Below, in pieces: positions 33,959 through 43,358 of a stretch of 64,000 bases of DNA. The stretch is taken from positions 4,329,501-4,393,500 of the forward strand of contig NZ_WBOF01000001.1 of NCBI RefSeq assembly GCF_009569385.1. The letters run 5' to 3'. Below the pieces are notes generated by a model. The model made no database searches and had not been told where the DNA came from. It was given only the letters and a program-made list of their open reading frames with translations. Origin of the DNA: Streptomyces kaniharaensis. GTDB lineage: Bacteria; Actinomycetota; Actinomycetes; Streptomycetales; Streptomycetaceae. Numbering within the stretch: position 1 is the stretch's first letter; every line of letters begins with the position of its first letter. Made by a program: the position numbers and the translations under genes.

Positions 33959-35761
33959 TCACTTCTTCGCCCACTTGGTGAGGGGCGAGTCCGAGTCGAA
34001 CCGGCTGAAGCTGTAGACCGTGCTGCCGTCCGCCGGCATCAGGTACTCGTTCAGGGCGGCGCCGATGTCGAGACCGTCGGGCATGGCCATGGTTCCGAGG
34101 TCGGTCATCGAGCCGTCGGTCGGCGAGAGGGTCACCAGCCGCGCGGGCTTCTTGTAGCCCTGGGGGAGGATCGCGCGGACCTTGCCGTCCTTGTCGGTGC
34201 CGGAGACCAGTCGGATGTCTTCGTTGGACTGGCCGTTGGTGGCCGACCAGATCCGCTTGCCGGTGGTCAGGTCGTACGCGTTGATGGCGGACTTGGTGCC
34301 GCTGGCCTGCGCGTACAGGATGTTGCCGCTGACCACGTTCGCGCTGATCGCGTCGCCCTGGCCGGACAGGCGCAGGCTGTCCGAGCCGGGCTCCTTGACC
34401 GACATGGGCTTGCCCGGCTTGTTGCTCTTGTCGAACGGCAGGACGTAGTCGCCGTTCGGGCCGTTCGTGACGAGCACCACCAGCGGCTGGTCGGAGACGA
34501 CCTTGTCGACCTGCTCGATGCTGCCGGTGAGCGCGATCGGCGTGCTCTTCTGCGTACCGGTGTCGGAGTCCACGACGTACAGCTGCGACTTGGGGCTGCT
34601 CTCGTAGCAGCGGTCGCTGACCACGATCTGGGCGCCGGCGGCACGGCCGGACACGCTGCAGCTGCTGTCGCGCGGCTTCCACTGCCAGACGCCGCTGCCG
34701 TTGTCGATGCTCACCGCGCCGACCAGCCGGCCACCGATGGCGACGACCTTGTCGGTGACGCTGAGGGTCGGGTTGGAGAGCCGGTCGTTGGTGACCTTGG
34801 CGCTCCAGGTCAGCTTGCCCGTGGTGAGGTCGACGGCACCGAGGGTGGAGCAGTCGCTGTCACCGGTGTTGAAGGCGACGGCGCCGATGTTCTTGGAGTT
34901 GGTGCTGTACGACGCGGCGCACAGCTCCTTGGCGCCGGACGGTACCGGGATGGTCCACGCCTCCTTGCCGTCCGCCAGGTTGTAGGCGCGGATGCCGCTG
35001 GCGTCCACGCGCACGGTGATCTTGTCGGTGCCCCAGATGCCGAGCATCTCGTTGGAGTCCGTACGGGCACCCTTGGGGACGCTCCAGGCGACGTTGTAAC
35101 CGGCGCCGCCGGGCCCCGGGCCGCCGCTGTTGCCGCCGGCCACGCTGCTGGTGCCGGGGGTCGGGCCGCCCGGCCCGGCCGTGCCGCTGGTGGTGCCGCT
35201 GGTGGTGCCGCCGGAGTTGGCGCTCGGGGTGTCGGGGTCGTCGTGCTGGGTGAACAGCACGACGAGCCCGGCGACGATGGCGACCGCCAGCACACCGCCG
35301 ATGATGCTGCCCCACAGCATCACGGGGTTGCGCTGCTGGGGTACGGCCGGTATCGGCGCGGTCTGGTAGGCGTACCCGGGCTGCTGCTCCTGCGGGTACC
35401 CGTAGGAGCCGCCGAAGGCCTGGCCCGCGTCAGGAGCGGCGTACGAGCCGCCGGGCACCGGGTCGTACGGGCCGACGGGCGCGCCGGCCGGGGGCGGCGG
35501 GGCCTGCGAGGGGAAGGCGGCCGCGGTCGGCGCGTAGGCCGCGCCACCGCCGGGCGGCGCTGGCGGCTGGGCCGGCGGCGGGCCGGCCGGTGCTCCTGGG
35601 ACCGCCGATCCGTCGAGCTGTGTCATCTGGTCCGCGACGGCGGCCGGGTCGGTGCCGGGCTGGCGCCCGAACGAGACGCCCCGGTTGTTCTGCGGGCCGC
35701 TGCCGGGCGTTTCGCCTGTCCCCGGCGTAGGGTGATCCCCTGCCATCTGATTCCCCGTCAT
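33959..35761 (-). CDS. PQQ-like beta-propeller membrane protein
   Basis: A roughly 600-residue protein. The first ~165 residues are Pro/Gly/Ala-rich and cytoplasmic. A single membrane span follows (VMLWGSIIGGVLAVAIVAGLVVLF), then a Ser/Thr/Gly linker and an external beta-propeller of PQQ_2-type blades (AYNLADGKEAWTIPV, AVDLTTGKLTWSAKV, SIDNGSGVWQWKP, AYDLTTGKRIWSATNG). Such proteins are common in streptomycetes, sometimes with N-terminal kinase domains; here there is none. The ligand is unknown. The start is uncertain: ATG at 35761, or ATG at 35746 with GGGGAA upstream. Confidence 0.8.
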   Translation of the reverse strand: MTGNQMAGDHPTPGTGETPGSGPQNNRGVSFGRQPGTDPAAVADQMTQLDGSAVPGAPAGPPPAQPPAPPGGGAAYAPTAAAFPSQAPPPPAGAPVGPYDPVPGGSYAAPDAGQAFGGSYGYPQEQQPGYAYQTAPIPAVPQQRNPVMLWGSIIGGVLAVAIVAGLVVLFTQHDDPDTPSANSGGTTSGTTSGTAGPGGPTPGTSSVAGGNSGGPGPGGAGYNVAWSVPKGARTDSNEMLGIWGTDKITVRVDASGIRAYNLADGKEAWTIPVPSGAKELCAASYSTNSKNIGAVAFNTGDSDCSTLGAVDLTTGKLTWSAKVTNDRLSNPTLSVTDKVVAIGGRLVGAVSIDNGSGVWQWKPRDSSCSVSGRAAGAQIVVSDRCYESSPKSQLYVVDSDTGTQKSTPIALTGSIEQVDKVVSDQPLVVLVTNGPNGDYVLPFDKSNKPGKPMSVKEPGSDSLRLSGQGDAISANVVSGNILYAQASGTKSAINAYDLTTGKRIWSATNGQSNEDIRLVSGTDKDGKVRAILPQGYKKPARLVTLSPTDGSMTDLGTMAMPDGLDIGAALNEYLMPADGSTVYSFSRFDSDSPLTKWAKK

Positions 35762-36069
35762 GTCTGGATTCGTCCCCCTGCCGGTCTCGTCCGGGTCCGG
35801 TGGGACGGGTGAGATTGGGCACCATGGTAGTGGTGACTGGTTTTCGGCTGCCGACAGGAGCCCGAAAGCCCCTCCGGACCCCCTCGGGATCTCCCCGTCA
35901 CACGGTGTTGACCACGGCACCCGATCGCCCGCCCGCCGCCGCGGCGCCCTCGCGGGCCGCACCACCCGATCGCCCAACCGCCACCCCAACCCCCGTCCCG
36001 GCGCCGTAGGCTTCAGGAGTTCAAGGGGACGCCCGCCGGAGGGGTCCCCGCCCCTTGGGATGGTGGATC
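35762..36069. other. Intergenic region between divergent genes
   Basis: These 308 bases separate the leftward propeller gene from the rightward ROK gene and should hold both promoters. No gene, clear operator or strong hairpin is seen. Confidence 0.5.
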
Positions 36070-37263
36070 ATGGCGACGGACACACCGGGCTCGCAGTCAT
36101 CACTGCACCGGGCGAACCTGGAGCGGGTGCTGCGGGCGGTGCGGATGGCCGGCTCGCTGACCCAGGCCGAGATCGCCCGCGGCACCGGGCTGTCCGCGGC
36201 CACCGTCTCCAACATCGTGCGGGAACTGAAGGAGAGCGGCACCGTCGTCGTCGCCGACACCTCCTCCGGCGGCCGCCGGGCGCGCAGCGTCTCGCTCAGC
36301 GGCGACGCCGGCATCGTGGTGGGCATCGATTTCGGCCACACCCATCTGCGGGTCGCCGTCGGCAACCTGGCGCACCGGGTGCTCGCCGAGGAGAGCGCCC
36401 CGATCGACGTGGACGTCTCGGCCGCGCAGGGCTTCGACCGCGCGGAGGCGATGGTCGACCGGCTGCTGGAGCAGGCGGGCTTCCGCCCGGACAAGGTGAT
36501 CGGCGTGGGCCTCGGCGTGCCCGGCCCGATCGACGTGGAGACCGGCGCGCTCGGCTCCACCGCGATCCTGCCCGGCTGGACGGGCATCGCCCCGGGCCGC
36601 GAGCTGGCCGAGCGGCTCGGCATGCCGGTGCACGTGGACAACGACGCCAACCTCGGCGCGCTCGGCGAGCTGGTGTGGGGCGCCGGCCGCGGCCTGAGCG
36701 ACCTCGCCTACATCAAGATCGCCAGCGGTGTTGGCGCCGGCCTCGTGGTGAACGGCCAGATCTACCGCGGCCCGGGCGGCACCGCGGGTGAGATAGGGCA
36801 CATCACCCTGGACGAGGCCGGGCCGGTCTGCCGCTGCGGCAACCGCGGCTGCCTGGAGACCTTCGTGGGCTCCGGCTACCTGCTCTCCCTGCTCGCCTCG
36901 ACCCTCGGCCCGGACCTCACACTGCCCCGCGTGGTCGAGCTGGCCCACCAGGGCGACCTCGGCTGCCGCCGGGTGATCGCCGACGCGGGCCGCCAGATCG
37001 GCACCGGCGTCGCCACCCTCTGCAACCTGCTCAACCCGCGCCGGGTGATCCTCGGCGGCGACCTCGCCGAGGCCGGTGAGCTGGTGCTCGCCCCGATCCG
37101 CGACTCGGTGGCCCGCTACGCCATCCCCAGCGCCGCCCGCCAGCTGTCCGTGGTGCCCGGCACCCTGGGCGGCCGTGCGGAGGTGCTGGGCGCGCTGGCT
37201 CTGGTGATGAGCGAGATGGGGGAGTCGGGCGCGCTCGCCGCCGCCGCCGTCAACCGGGCTTGA
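36070..37263 (+). CDS. ROK-family regulator with zinc motif (NagC/Rok7B7-like)
   Basis: A 397-residue ROK repressor. The winged helix is RMAGSLTQAEIARGTGLSAATVSNIVRELKESG. The sugar-kinase fold includes GIDFGHTHLRVAVG, GVGLGVPGPIDVETG, VHVDNDANLGALGE, KIASGVGAGLVV and the zinc site GHITLDEAGPVCRCGNRGCLE. The ATG at 36070 follows GGTGGATC. Unlike the other ROK protein in this window it keeps all zinc-binding residues. It resembles the Rok7B7-type regulators that affect carbon control and antibiotic production in streptomycetes, but orthology cannot be proven here. It is followed 218 bases later by dxs. Confidence 0.85.
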   Translation: MATDTPGSQSSLHRANLERVLRAVRMAGSLTQAEIARGTGLSAATVSNIVRELKESGTVVVADTSSGGRRARSVSLSGDAGIVVGIDFGHTHLRVAVGNLAHRVLAEESAPIDVDVSAAQGFDRAEAMVDRLLEQAGFRPDKVIGVGLGVPGPIDVETGALGSTAILPGWTGIAPGRELAERLGMPVHVDNDANLGALGELVWGAGRGLSDLAYIKIASGVGAGLVVNGQIYRGPGGTAGEIGHITLDEAGPVCRCGNRGCLETFVGSGYLLSLLASTLGPDLTLPRVVELAHQGDLGCRRVIADAGRQIGTGVATLCNLLNPRRVILGGDLAEAGELVLAPIRDSVARYAIPSAARQLSVVPGTLGGRAEVLGALALVMSEMGESGALAAAAVNRA

Positions 37264-37481
37264 CGCGACCCGGTCCCGGACAACCCCTCTCACCTCGGGG
37301 ATCGCCGGTGACCGGCGGGTGGCACCGGGCGCGCCGCTCGGTGTCCGGCAAGCGGACATTAGACTCGACCGGTCGGCATGGACCGCGACCGCCAAAGCGG
37401 ACCGTCTGAGCGCGCCGACACACCGGGCAGCGACGCCCGTCGGACCGCCCCGGTCCGCGAACACTGAACGAGGAGGAACGG

Positions 37482-39398
37482 GTGGCCCTGCTGACCCGCA
37501 TTCGGGGACCGCGCGATCTCGACCGGCTCACGCCCGGACAGCTGGCCGCACTGGCCCAGGAGATCCGGACCTTCCTGGTGACCGAGGTCTCCAAGACGGG
37601 CGGCCACCTCGGCCCCAACCTCGGTGTGGTCGAGCTCACCATCGCGCTGCACCGGGTGTTCGACTCCCCGCGCGACCGCATCCTCTTCGACACCGGCCAC
37701 CAGAGCTACGTCCACAAGCTGCTCACCGGCCGCCAGGACTTCTCGAGGCTGCGGATGAAGGGCGGTCTGTCCGGCTACCCGTCCCGCGCCGAGTCCGAGC
37801 ACGACGTGATCGAGAACTCGCACGCCTCCACCGTGCTCTCCTACGCGGACGGCCTGGCCAAGGCCAACCAGCTCCGGGGCACGAACGACCCGGTCGTCGC
37901 GGTCATCGGCGACGGCGCGCTCACCGGCGGCATGGCCTGGGAGGCGATCAACAACATCGCCGACGCCAAGGACCGCCCGGTCGTCATCGTCGTCAACGAC
38001 AACGAGCGCTCCTACTCGCCGACCATCGGCGGCATGGCCAACCACCTCGCCACGCTGCGCACCACCCAGGGCTACGAGCGCTTCCTGTCCTGGGGCAAGG
38101 ACGCGCTGCAGCGCACCCCGGTGGTCGGCCAGCAGCTGTTCGAGACGCTGCACGGCGCCAAGAAGGGCCTCAAGGACTTCATCGCCCCGCAGGGCATGTT
38201 CGAGGACCTCGGCCTCAAGTACATCGGCCCGATCGACGGCCACGACTTCACCGCCCTGGAGTCCGCGCTGACCAAGGCGCGCGGCTTCGGCGGCCCGGTG
38301 ATCGTGCACTGCCTCACCGAGAAGGGCCGCGGCTACCACGCCGCCGAGAGCAACGACGAGGACCGCTTCCACGCGGTCGGCGTGATCCACCCGGAGACCG
38401 GCCTGCCGATCAAGAGCGCGGGCAAGGACTGGACGTCCGTCTTCGCCGAGGAGATGGTCGCGATCGGCCGCGAGCGCGAGGACGTCGTCGGCATCACCGC
38501 CGCGATGCTGCACCCGGTCGGCCTCGCCCCGTTCGCGAAGGCCTTCCCGGACCGCATCTTCGACGTCGGCATCGCCGAGCAGCACGCCGTCACCAGCGCG
38601 GCCGGCCTGGCCACCGGCGGCCTGCACCCGGTCGTCGCGGTCTACGCGACCTTCCTCAACCGGGCCTTCGACCAGGTCCTGATGGACGTCGCCCTGCACA
38701 GGCTGGGCGTCACCTTCGTGCTCGACCGCTCCGGCGTGACCGGCCCGGACGGCGCGTCGCACCACGGCATGTGGGACATGTCGATCCTCCAGGTCGTCCC
38801 GGGCCTTCGGCTGGCCGCCCCGCGCGACGCCGACCAGGTCCGTGCCCAGCTGCGCGAGGCCGTCGAGGTCAGGGACGCCCCGACCGTCGTCCGCTACTCC
38901 AAGGGCACGGTCGGCCCGGCCGTCCCGGCGGTCGGCCGGATCGGCGGCATGGACGTGCTGCGCGCCGCCGAGGAGCCGAGCGGTGCGCACCGCGCCGACG
39001 TGCTGATCATCTCGGTCGGCGCGATGGCCGCCACCAGCCTGGAGACCGCCGACCTGCTGGCCGCCCAGGGCATCACCGCGACCGTGGTGGACCCGCGCTG
39101 GGTCAAGCCGGTGGACCCGGCCCTGCCGGGCCTCGCCGCCGAGCACCGCGTGGTCGTCACGATCGAGGACAACGGCCGGGTGGGCGGCGTCGGCGCCGCC
39201 GTGGCCCAGGCGCTGCGGGACGCGGACGTGGACCTGCCGGTGCGCAACTTCGGCATCCCGCAGGAGTTCCTGGACCACGCCAGCCGGGACGAGATCCTGG
39301 CCGAGACCGGCCTGAACGCCCCGGACATCGCCCGGAAGGTGACCGCGCTGGTCGCCGGCCTGGACAAGGCCTCCGCCGAGGCCCGGGTCGAGGCCTGA
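37482..39398 (+). CDS. dxs: 1-deoxy-D-xylulose-5-phosphate synthase
   Basis: A 638-residue thiamine-diphosphate enzyme that condenses pyruvate and glyceraldehyde 3-phosphate in the first step of the MEP isoprenoid pathway. GGHLGPNLGVVELT, DTGHQSYVHKLLTGR, the ThDP motif VIGDGALTGGMAWEA..NN and FDVGIAEQHAVTSAAGLA are all present, with the transketolase C-terminal domain after them. The GTG start follows AACGAGGAGG. It is a single gene with its own upstream region; the glycosyltransferase-like gene begins 126 bases further on. Confidence 0.96.
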   Translation: MALLTRIRGPRDLDRLTPGQLAALAQEIRTFLVTEVSKTGGHLGPNLGVVELTIALHRVFDSPRDRILFDTGHQSYVHKLLTGRQDFSRLRMKGGLSGYPSRAESEHDVIENSHASTVLSYADGLAKANQLRGTNDPVVAVIGDGALTGGMAWEAINNIADAKDRPVVIVVNDNERSYSPTIGGMANHLATLRTTQGYERFLSWGKDALQRTPVVGQQLFETLHGAKKGLKDFIAPQGMFEDLGLKYIGPIDGHDFTALESALTKARGFGGPVIVHCLTEKGRGYHAAESNDEDRFHAVGVIHPETGLPIKSAGKDWTSVFAEEMVAIGREREDVVGITAAMLHPVGLAPFAKAFPDRIFDVGIAEQHAVTSAAGLATGGLHPVVAVYATFLNRAFDQVLMDVALHRLGVTFVLDRSGVTGPDGASHHGMWDMSILQVVPGLRLAAPRDADQVRAQLREAVEVRDAPTVVRYSKGTVGPAVPAVGRIGGMDVLRAAEEPSGAHRADVLIISVGAMAATSLETADLLAAQGITATVVDPRWVKPVDPALPGLAAEHRVVVTIEDNGRVGGVGAAVAQALRDADVDLPVRNFGIPQEFLDHASRDEILAETGLNAPDIARKVTALVAGLDKASAEARVEA

Positions 39399-39524
39399 GG
39401 AACGATCCGCCCGACGGCCGTTTGCCACACCTTCGTAACAGCTTGTCACGAGACCAGCTGATAATCGCACCGAACGGCGGGACCGGCGCCGCCCGCGCCG
39501 ATCCCGCCCGGTAGGTTGTCACCC

Positions 39525-41084
39525 GTGCCCACCCCCACCCGCCTCAGCCTCGCCCGACTGGCCGAGCGCCTGCCCGAGCGCGTCCGTACCCAGCTCGGAA
39601 ACGCGCCCCTGCTGCCCGGGGGCGGGCAAGGAGGGCGGTACTGGACCAGGCTGGTGCCGGTGCTGGCGCTGGTCGCGCTGCTCACCCACGTCCCGTCCTT
39701 CGCCCGGCCGGTCTGGAGCCCCGACGAGGGCTTCCTGGCCACCCAGGCCCGGATGCTGGCCGACGGCGGGGTGCTGTACGACACCGTGGTCGACCGCAAG
39801 CCGCCGCTGCTGCCCTGGCTCTACCAGGCCTGCTTCGCCGTCTTCGGCTCGGCCTCGCTGTGGCCGCTGCGCACCCTGGCGGTGGTCGCCCACCTGGTCA
39901 CCGCGATCCTGCTGGCGTCCCTCGCCCGGGGCCGCTGGGGCAACCGGGCCGGGGCCGGCGCCGGGCTGCTCTACCTGCTGGTCTCCATCGGGCTCTCCCC
40001 GGAGGACACCCAGGCGGCGACCTTCGAGGTCTTCATGCTGCCCGCCATGGTGGCCGCCTTCCGCTACGCCGAGCGCCGCCGCTGGCTGGCCGCCGGCATC
40101 GCGGTGGCGCTCTGCTCGCTGACCAAGCAGACCGGTGGCGCGGTGCTGCTGCCGGTGCTGTGGATGCTCCTCCAGGACGCCCGCCGGCGCGGGGTGCCCT
40201 GGCCGCCCGCCCTGTTCAAGATCGCCTTCGGTTTCACCCTGCCGATAGCGCTGGTCGCGGCCATCCTGACCAAGCCCAAGGGTTTCCTCTTCTGGGTGGT
40301 CACCGGCAGCGGCGACTACGCCTCCTTCGGCGGCGCCTGGCTGCAGATGATCGGCCGCGCGCTCGGCAACTCGGCCATCCTGGTCGCGGCCGGCCTGGGC
40401 TTCCTGTTCCCGGTCGGGCGCCGGCTCTGGCTCAAGTACCGCCACCGCCCGCTGCCGGCCGCCGGCGAGGAGCACGGCTCCACCGCAGACCTGTGGGTGT
40501 GGCTGCTGTCATCGGCCGTCGCCGTCAGCGTGGGCTTCCACTTCTTCGGCCACTACTACCTCCAGCTGATCCCCCCGCTGGTGCTGTTGGGCACCGGCGC
40601 GGTGGCCACCTCGGCGATCCGCTGGAAGCCCGTCCTGGTGTACACGACGGTCGCCTCCACCGTCTTCTGGGGCCTGGCGCTGGCCTGGCCGGGGGAGCGG
40701 CTCAACCGCACCACCGAGGTCGCCACCGCGGTCGCCGCCCAGACCACCCCCAAGGACACCGTGCTGGTCTGGGGCATGCACCCCGAGCTGTACTGGCTGG
40801 CCGACCGCAAGCCCGCCACGCGGTACCTGACGGCCGGCTTCCTCACCAACTACAGCGGCGGCAAGGACGGCAGCCCCAACGTCGGCGAGCAGTTCAGCGT
40901 CAGCAACGCCTGGCAGACCTTCGACAAGGAGCTCGCCAACGGCCTGCCCGAGGTCGTGGTGGACGACTCCGGCATCGCCCCGTACCAGCCGGTGATGGTC
41001 CCCCGGATCGAGAACCTGCTGGACACCCACTACGAGGTGGTCGGCGTCTTCGCCGACACCGTGGTCTACCGCCTCAAGCGCTGA
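39525..41084 (+). CDS. GT39-type membrane glycosyltransferase-like protein
   Basis: A 519-residue polytopic membrane protein. After the first span (LVPVLALVALLTHVPSF) comes VWSPDEGFLATQARM, an acidic first loop typical of GT-C enzymes such as PMT and ArnT. About ten further spans follow (for example TLAVVAHLVTAILLASLA, PALFKIAFGFTLPIALVAAILT, VYTTVASTVFWGLALAW), then a soluble C-terminal part (DTVLVWGMHPELYWLADRKPATRYLTAG). GT-C enzymes transfer sugars from lipid carriers; donor and acceptor are unknown. The GTG at 39525 is chosen; a TTG lies nine bases upstream. Confidence 0.8.
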   Translation: MPTPTRLSLARLAERLPERVRTQLGNAPLLPGGGQGGRYWTRLVPVLALVALLTHVPSFARPVWSPDEGFLATQARMLADGGVLYDTVVDRKPPLLPWLYQACFAVFGSASLWPLRTLAVVAHLVTAILLASLARGRWGNRAGAGAGLLYLLVSIGLSPEDTQAATFEVFMLPAMVAAFRYAERRRWLAAGIAVALCSLTKQTGGAVLLPVLWMLLQDARRRGVPWPPALFKIAFGFTLPIALVAAILTKPKGFLFWVVTGSGDYASFGGAWLQMIGRALGNSAILVAAGLGFLFPVGRRLWLKYRHRPLPAAGEEHGSTADLWVWLLSSAVAVSVGFHFFGHYYLQLIPPLVLLGTGAVATSAIRWKPVLVYTTVASTVFWGLALAWPGERLNRTTEVATAVAAQTTPKDTVLVWGMHPELYWLADRKPATRYLTAGFLTNYSGGKDGSPNVGEQFSVSNAWQTFDKELANGLPEVVVDDSGIAPYQPVMVPRIENLLDTHYEVVGVFADTVVYRLKR

Positions 41085-41154
41085 GCCGGCGGCCCACTGA
41101 GGCGGGCGGTCCAGCGCCTCCGGGGCGCCGCGCAGGCCCTCCACGGACAACGAA

Positions 41155-41188
41155 GGAGCCCCGGTGACCGTCAGGTCACCGGGGCTCC
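41155..41188. terminator. Perfect 15-bp stem terminator
   Basis: GGAGCCCCGGTGACC, loop GTCA, and the exact complement, between the convergent glycosyltransferase-like gene and the beta-oxidation operon. Confidence 0.8.
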
Positions 41189-41208
41189 CCCGTTCGTACC
41201 GCTACGCC

Positions 41209-43356
41209 TTACGCGGGCACCGAGGCCACACCGGGGGCGAGGAACCTCTTGCCGTTCACCCGCTCCGAGACGCCCTCACGGTCCAGGTACGGGGTGATCC
41301 CGCCCAGGTGGAAGGGCCAGCCGGCACCGGTGATCATGCAGAGGTCGATGTCCTGCGCCTCGGCGACGACACCCTCCTCCAGCATCAGGCCGATCTCCTG
41401 CGCCACGGCCTCCAGGGCGCGGTTCAGGACCTGCTCCTCGGTGAGCACCGAGTCGCCGAAGGACAGCAGCTCCAGCACCTCGGGGTCGAGGACCTGCTTG
41501 CCGTCCACCCAGGTGTAGAAGCCGCGCTTGCCGGCCTTGACGACCTTGCCGAGGTTCTCGGAGACGGTGAACCGCTCCGGGAAGGCCGCGGCCAGGGTCT
41601 CCGAGACGTGCAGGGCGATGGCCGGGCCGACCAGCTCCAGCAGCACGATCGGGGACATCGGCAGGCCGAGCGGCTCCACGGCCTTCTCGACGGTGGCGAT
41701 CGGGGTGCCCTCGTCGATGGCACCCTGGATGGCGTCCATGAAGCGCAGCAGGATGCGGTTCACCACGAACGCCGGGGCGTCCTTGGTGAGCACGGCCGAC
41801 TTCTTCAGCTTCTTGGCGACACCGAAGGCGGTGGCCAGCGAGGCGTCGTCGGTCTTCTCCGCACGGACGATCTCCAGCAGCGGCAGGATCGCGACCGGGT
41901 TGAAGAAGTGGAAGCCGACGACCCGCTCGGGGTGCTTCAGCTTCGAGGCCATCTCGGTGACCGACAGCGAGGAGGTGTTGGTCGCCAGCACGCAGGTCGG
42001 CGAGACCACGTCCTCCAGGTCCGCGAAGACGGTCTGCTTGACGCCCATCTCCTCGAAGACGGCCTCGATGACGAAGTCCGCGTCGCCGAAGGCGGCGGCC
42101 TTGTCGAGCGAGCCGGTGACCAGGCCCTTGAGGCGGTTGGCCTTGTCCTGGCCGATGCGGCCCTTGCCGAGCAGCTTGTCGATCTCGGTGTGGACGTAGC
42201 CGACGCCCTTGTCGACGCGCTCCTGGTCGATGTCGGTGAGGACCACCGGCACCTCCAGGCGGCGGGCGAACAGCAGCGCCAGCTGCGAGGCCATCAGACC
42301 GGCGCCGACGACGCCGACCTTGGAGACCGGGCGGGCCAGCGACTTGTCCGGCGCGCCGACGGGGCGCTTGGCCCGGCGCTGCACCAGGTTGAAGGCGTAG
42401 ATGCCGCTGCGCAGCTCGCCGCTCATGATGAGGTCGGCCAGGGCCGCGTCCTCGGCGTCGAAGCCGGCCTGCAGGCTGGCCTTGTCGGCCAGGTCGGCGT
42501 CCTTGACCAGGGAGATGATGTCCAGCGCCTTGTAGGCGGCCGGCGCGGCGCCGTGCACCTTGCCGTCGGCGACCAGGCGGCCCCAGGCGACGGCGTCGTC
42601 CCAGGCCTTGCCGCGGTCGATCGCCTCGCGCTCGACGACGACGTCGCCCTTGACGACCTTGGCGGCCCAGATCAGCGACTGCTCCAGGAAGTCGGCCGGC
42701 TCGAAGATCGCGTCGGCGATCCCCAGCTCGAACACGTCCTTGCCCTTGAGCTGCTTGTTCTGGCTCATCGAGTTCTCGATGATGACCTTGACGGCCTTCG
42801 CCGCGCCGATCAGGTTCGGCAGGATGGTGCAGCCGCCCCAGCCGGGGACGAGGCCCAGGAAGACCTCCGGCAGCGAGAACGCCGGGACGCCCGCGCTGAC
42901 CGTGCGGTAGTCGCAGTGCAGGCCGACCTCGACGCCGCCGCCCATCGCCGCGCCGTTGTAGAACGCGAAGGACGGGACGGGCAGCGCGGCGATCCGCTTG
43001 AAGACCTCGTGGCCGCCCTTGCCGATGGCCAGCGCGTCCGCGTGCTCCTTGAGCAGCTCGACGCCCTTGAGGTCGGCGCCGACCGCGAAGATGAACGGCT
43101 TGCCGGTGATCGCGACGCCGACGATCTTGCCCTCGGCGGCCTCGGCCTCGACCTGGTCCAGGGCGTCGGACAGCTTCAGCAGCGAGCCCGGGCCGAAGGT
43201 CGTCGGCTTGGTGTGGTCGAAGCCGTTGTCCAGGGTGATCAGGGCCAGCTTGCCGGCCTGCAGCGGCAGGTCCAGGTGGCGCACGTGCGCGGTCGTGACG
43301 ACCTCGCCCGGGAACAGCTCGGCGCCGTGCTGGAGCAGCTCAGTCGTGGTGCTCAT
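41209..43356 (-). CDS. Multifunctional enoyl-CoA hydratase / 3-hydroxyacyl-CoA dehydrogenase
   Basis: A 715-residue FadB-like enzyme. The N-terminal crotonase domain has GKIVGVAITGKPFIFAVGADLKG, NGAAMGGGVEVGLHCDYR and LPEVFLGLVPGWGG. The C-terminal part has the NAD-binding motif VGVVGAGLMASQLALLFARR, ATNTSSLSVTEMASKLKHPERVVGFHFFNP and a duplicated dehydrogenase C-domain. It carries out hydration and oxidation in fatty-acid beta-oxidation and passes 3-ketoacyl-CoA to the thiolase encoded just upstream. The ATG at 43356 is two bases after the thiolase stop; a GTG at 43362 overlaps that stop and could also be used. Confidence 0.93.
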   Translation of the reverse strand: MSTTTELLQHGAELFPGEVVTTAHVRHLDLPLQAGKLALITLDNGFDHTKPTTFGPGSLLKLSDALDQVEAEAAEGKIVGVAITGKPFIFAVGADLKGVELLKEHADALAIGKGGHEVFKRIAALPVPSFAFYNGAAMGGGVEVGLHCDYRTVSAGVPAFSLPEVFLGLVPGWGGCTILPNLIGAAKAVKVIIENSMSQNKQLKGKDVFELGIADAIFEPADFLEQSLIWAAKVVKGDVVVEREAIDRGKAWDDAVAWGRLVADGKVHGAAPAAYKALDIISLVKDADLADKASLQAGFDAEDAALADLIMSGELRSGIYAFNLVQRRAKRPVGAPDKSLARPVSKVGVVGAGLMASQLALLFARRLEVPVVLTDIDQERVDKGVGYVHTEIDKLLGKGRIGQDKANRLKGLVTGSLDKAAAFGDADFVIEAVFEEMGVKQTVFADLEDVVSPTCVLATNTSSLSVTEMASKLKHPERVVGFHFFNPVAILPLLEIVRAEKTDDASLATAFGVAKKLKKSAVLTKDAPAFVVNRILLRFMDAIQGAIDEGTPIATVEKAVEPLGLPMSPIVLLELVGPAIALHVSETLAAAFPERFTVSENLGKVVKAGKRGFYTWVDGKQVLDPEVLELLSFGDSVLTEEQVLNRALEAVAQEIGLMLEEGVVAEAQDIDLCMITGAGWPFHLGGITPYLDREGVSERVNGKRFLAPGVASVPA

Positions 43357-43358
43357 GC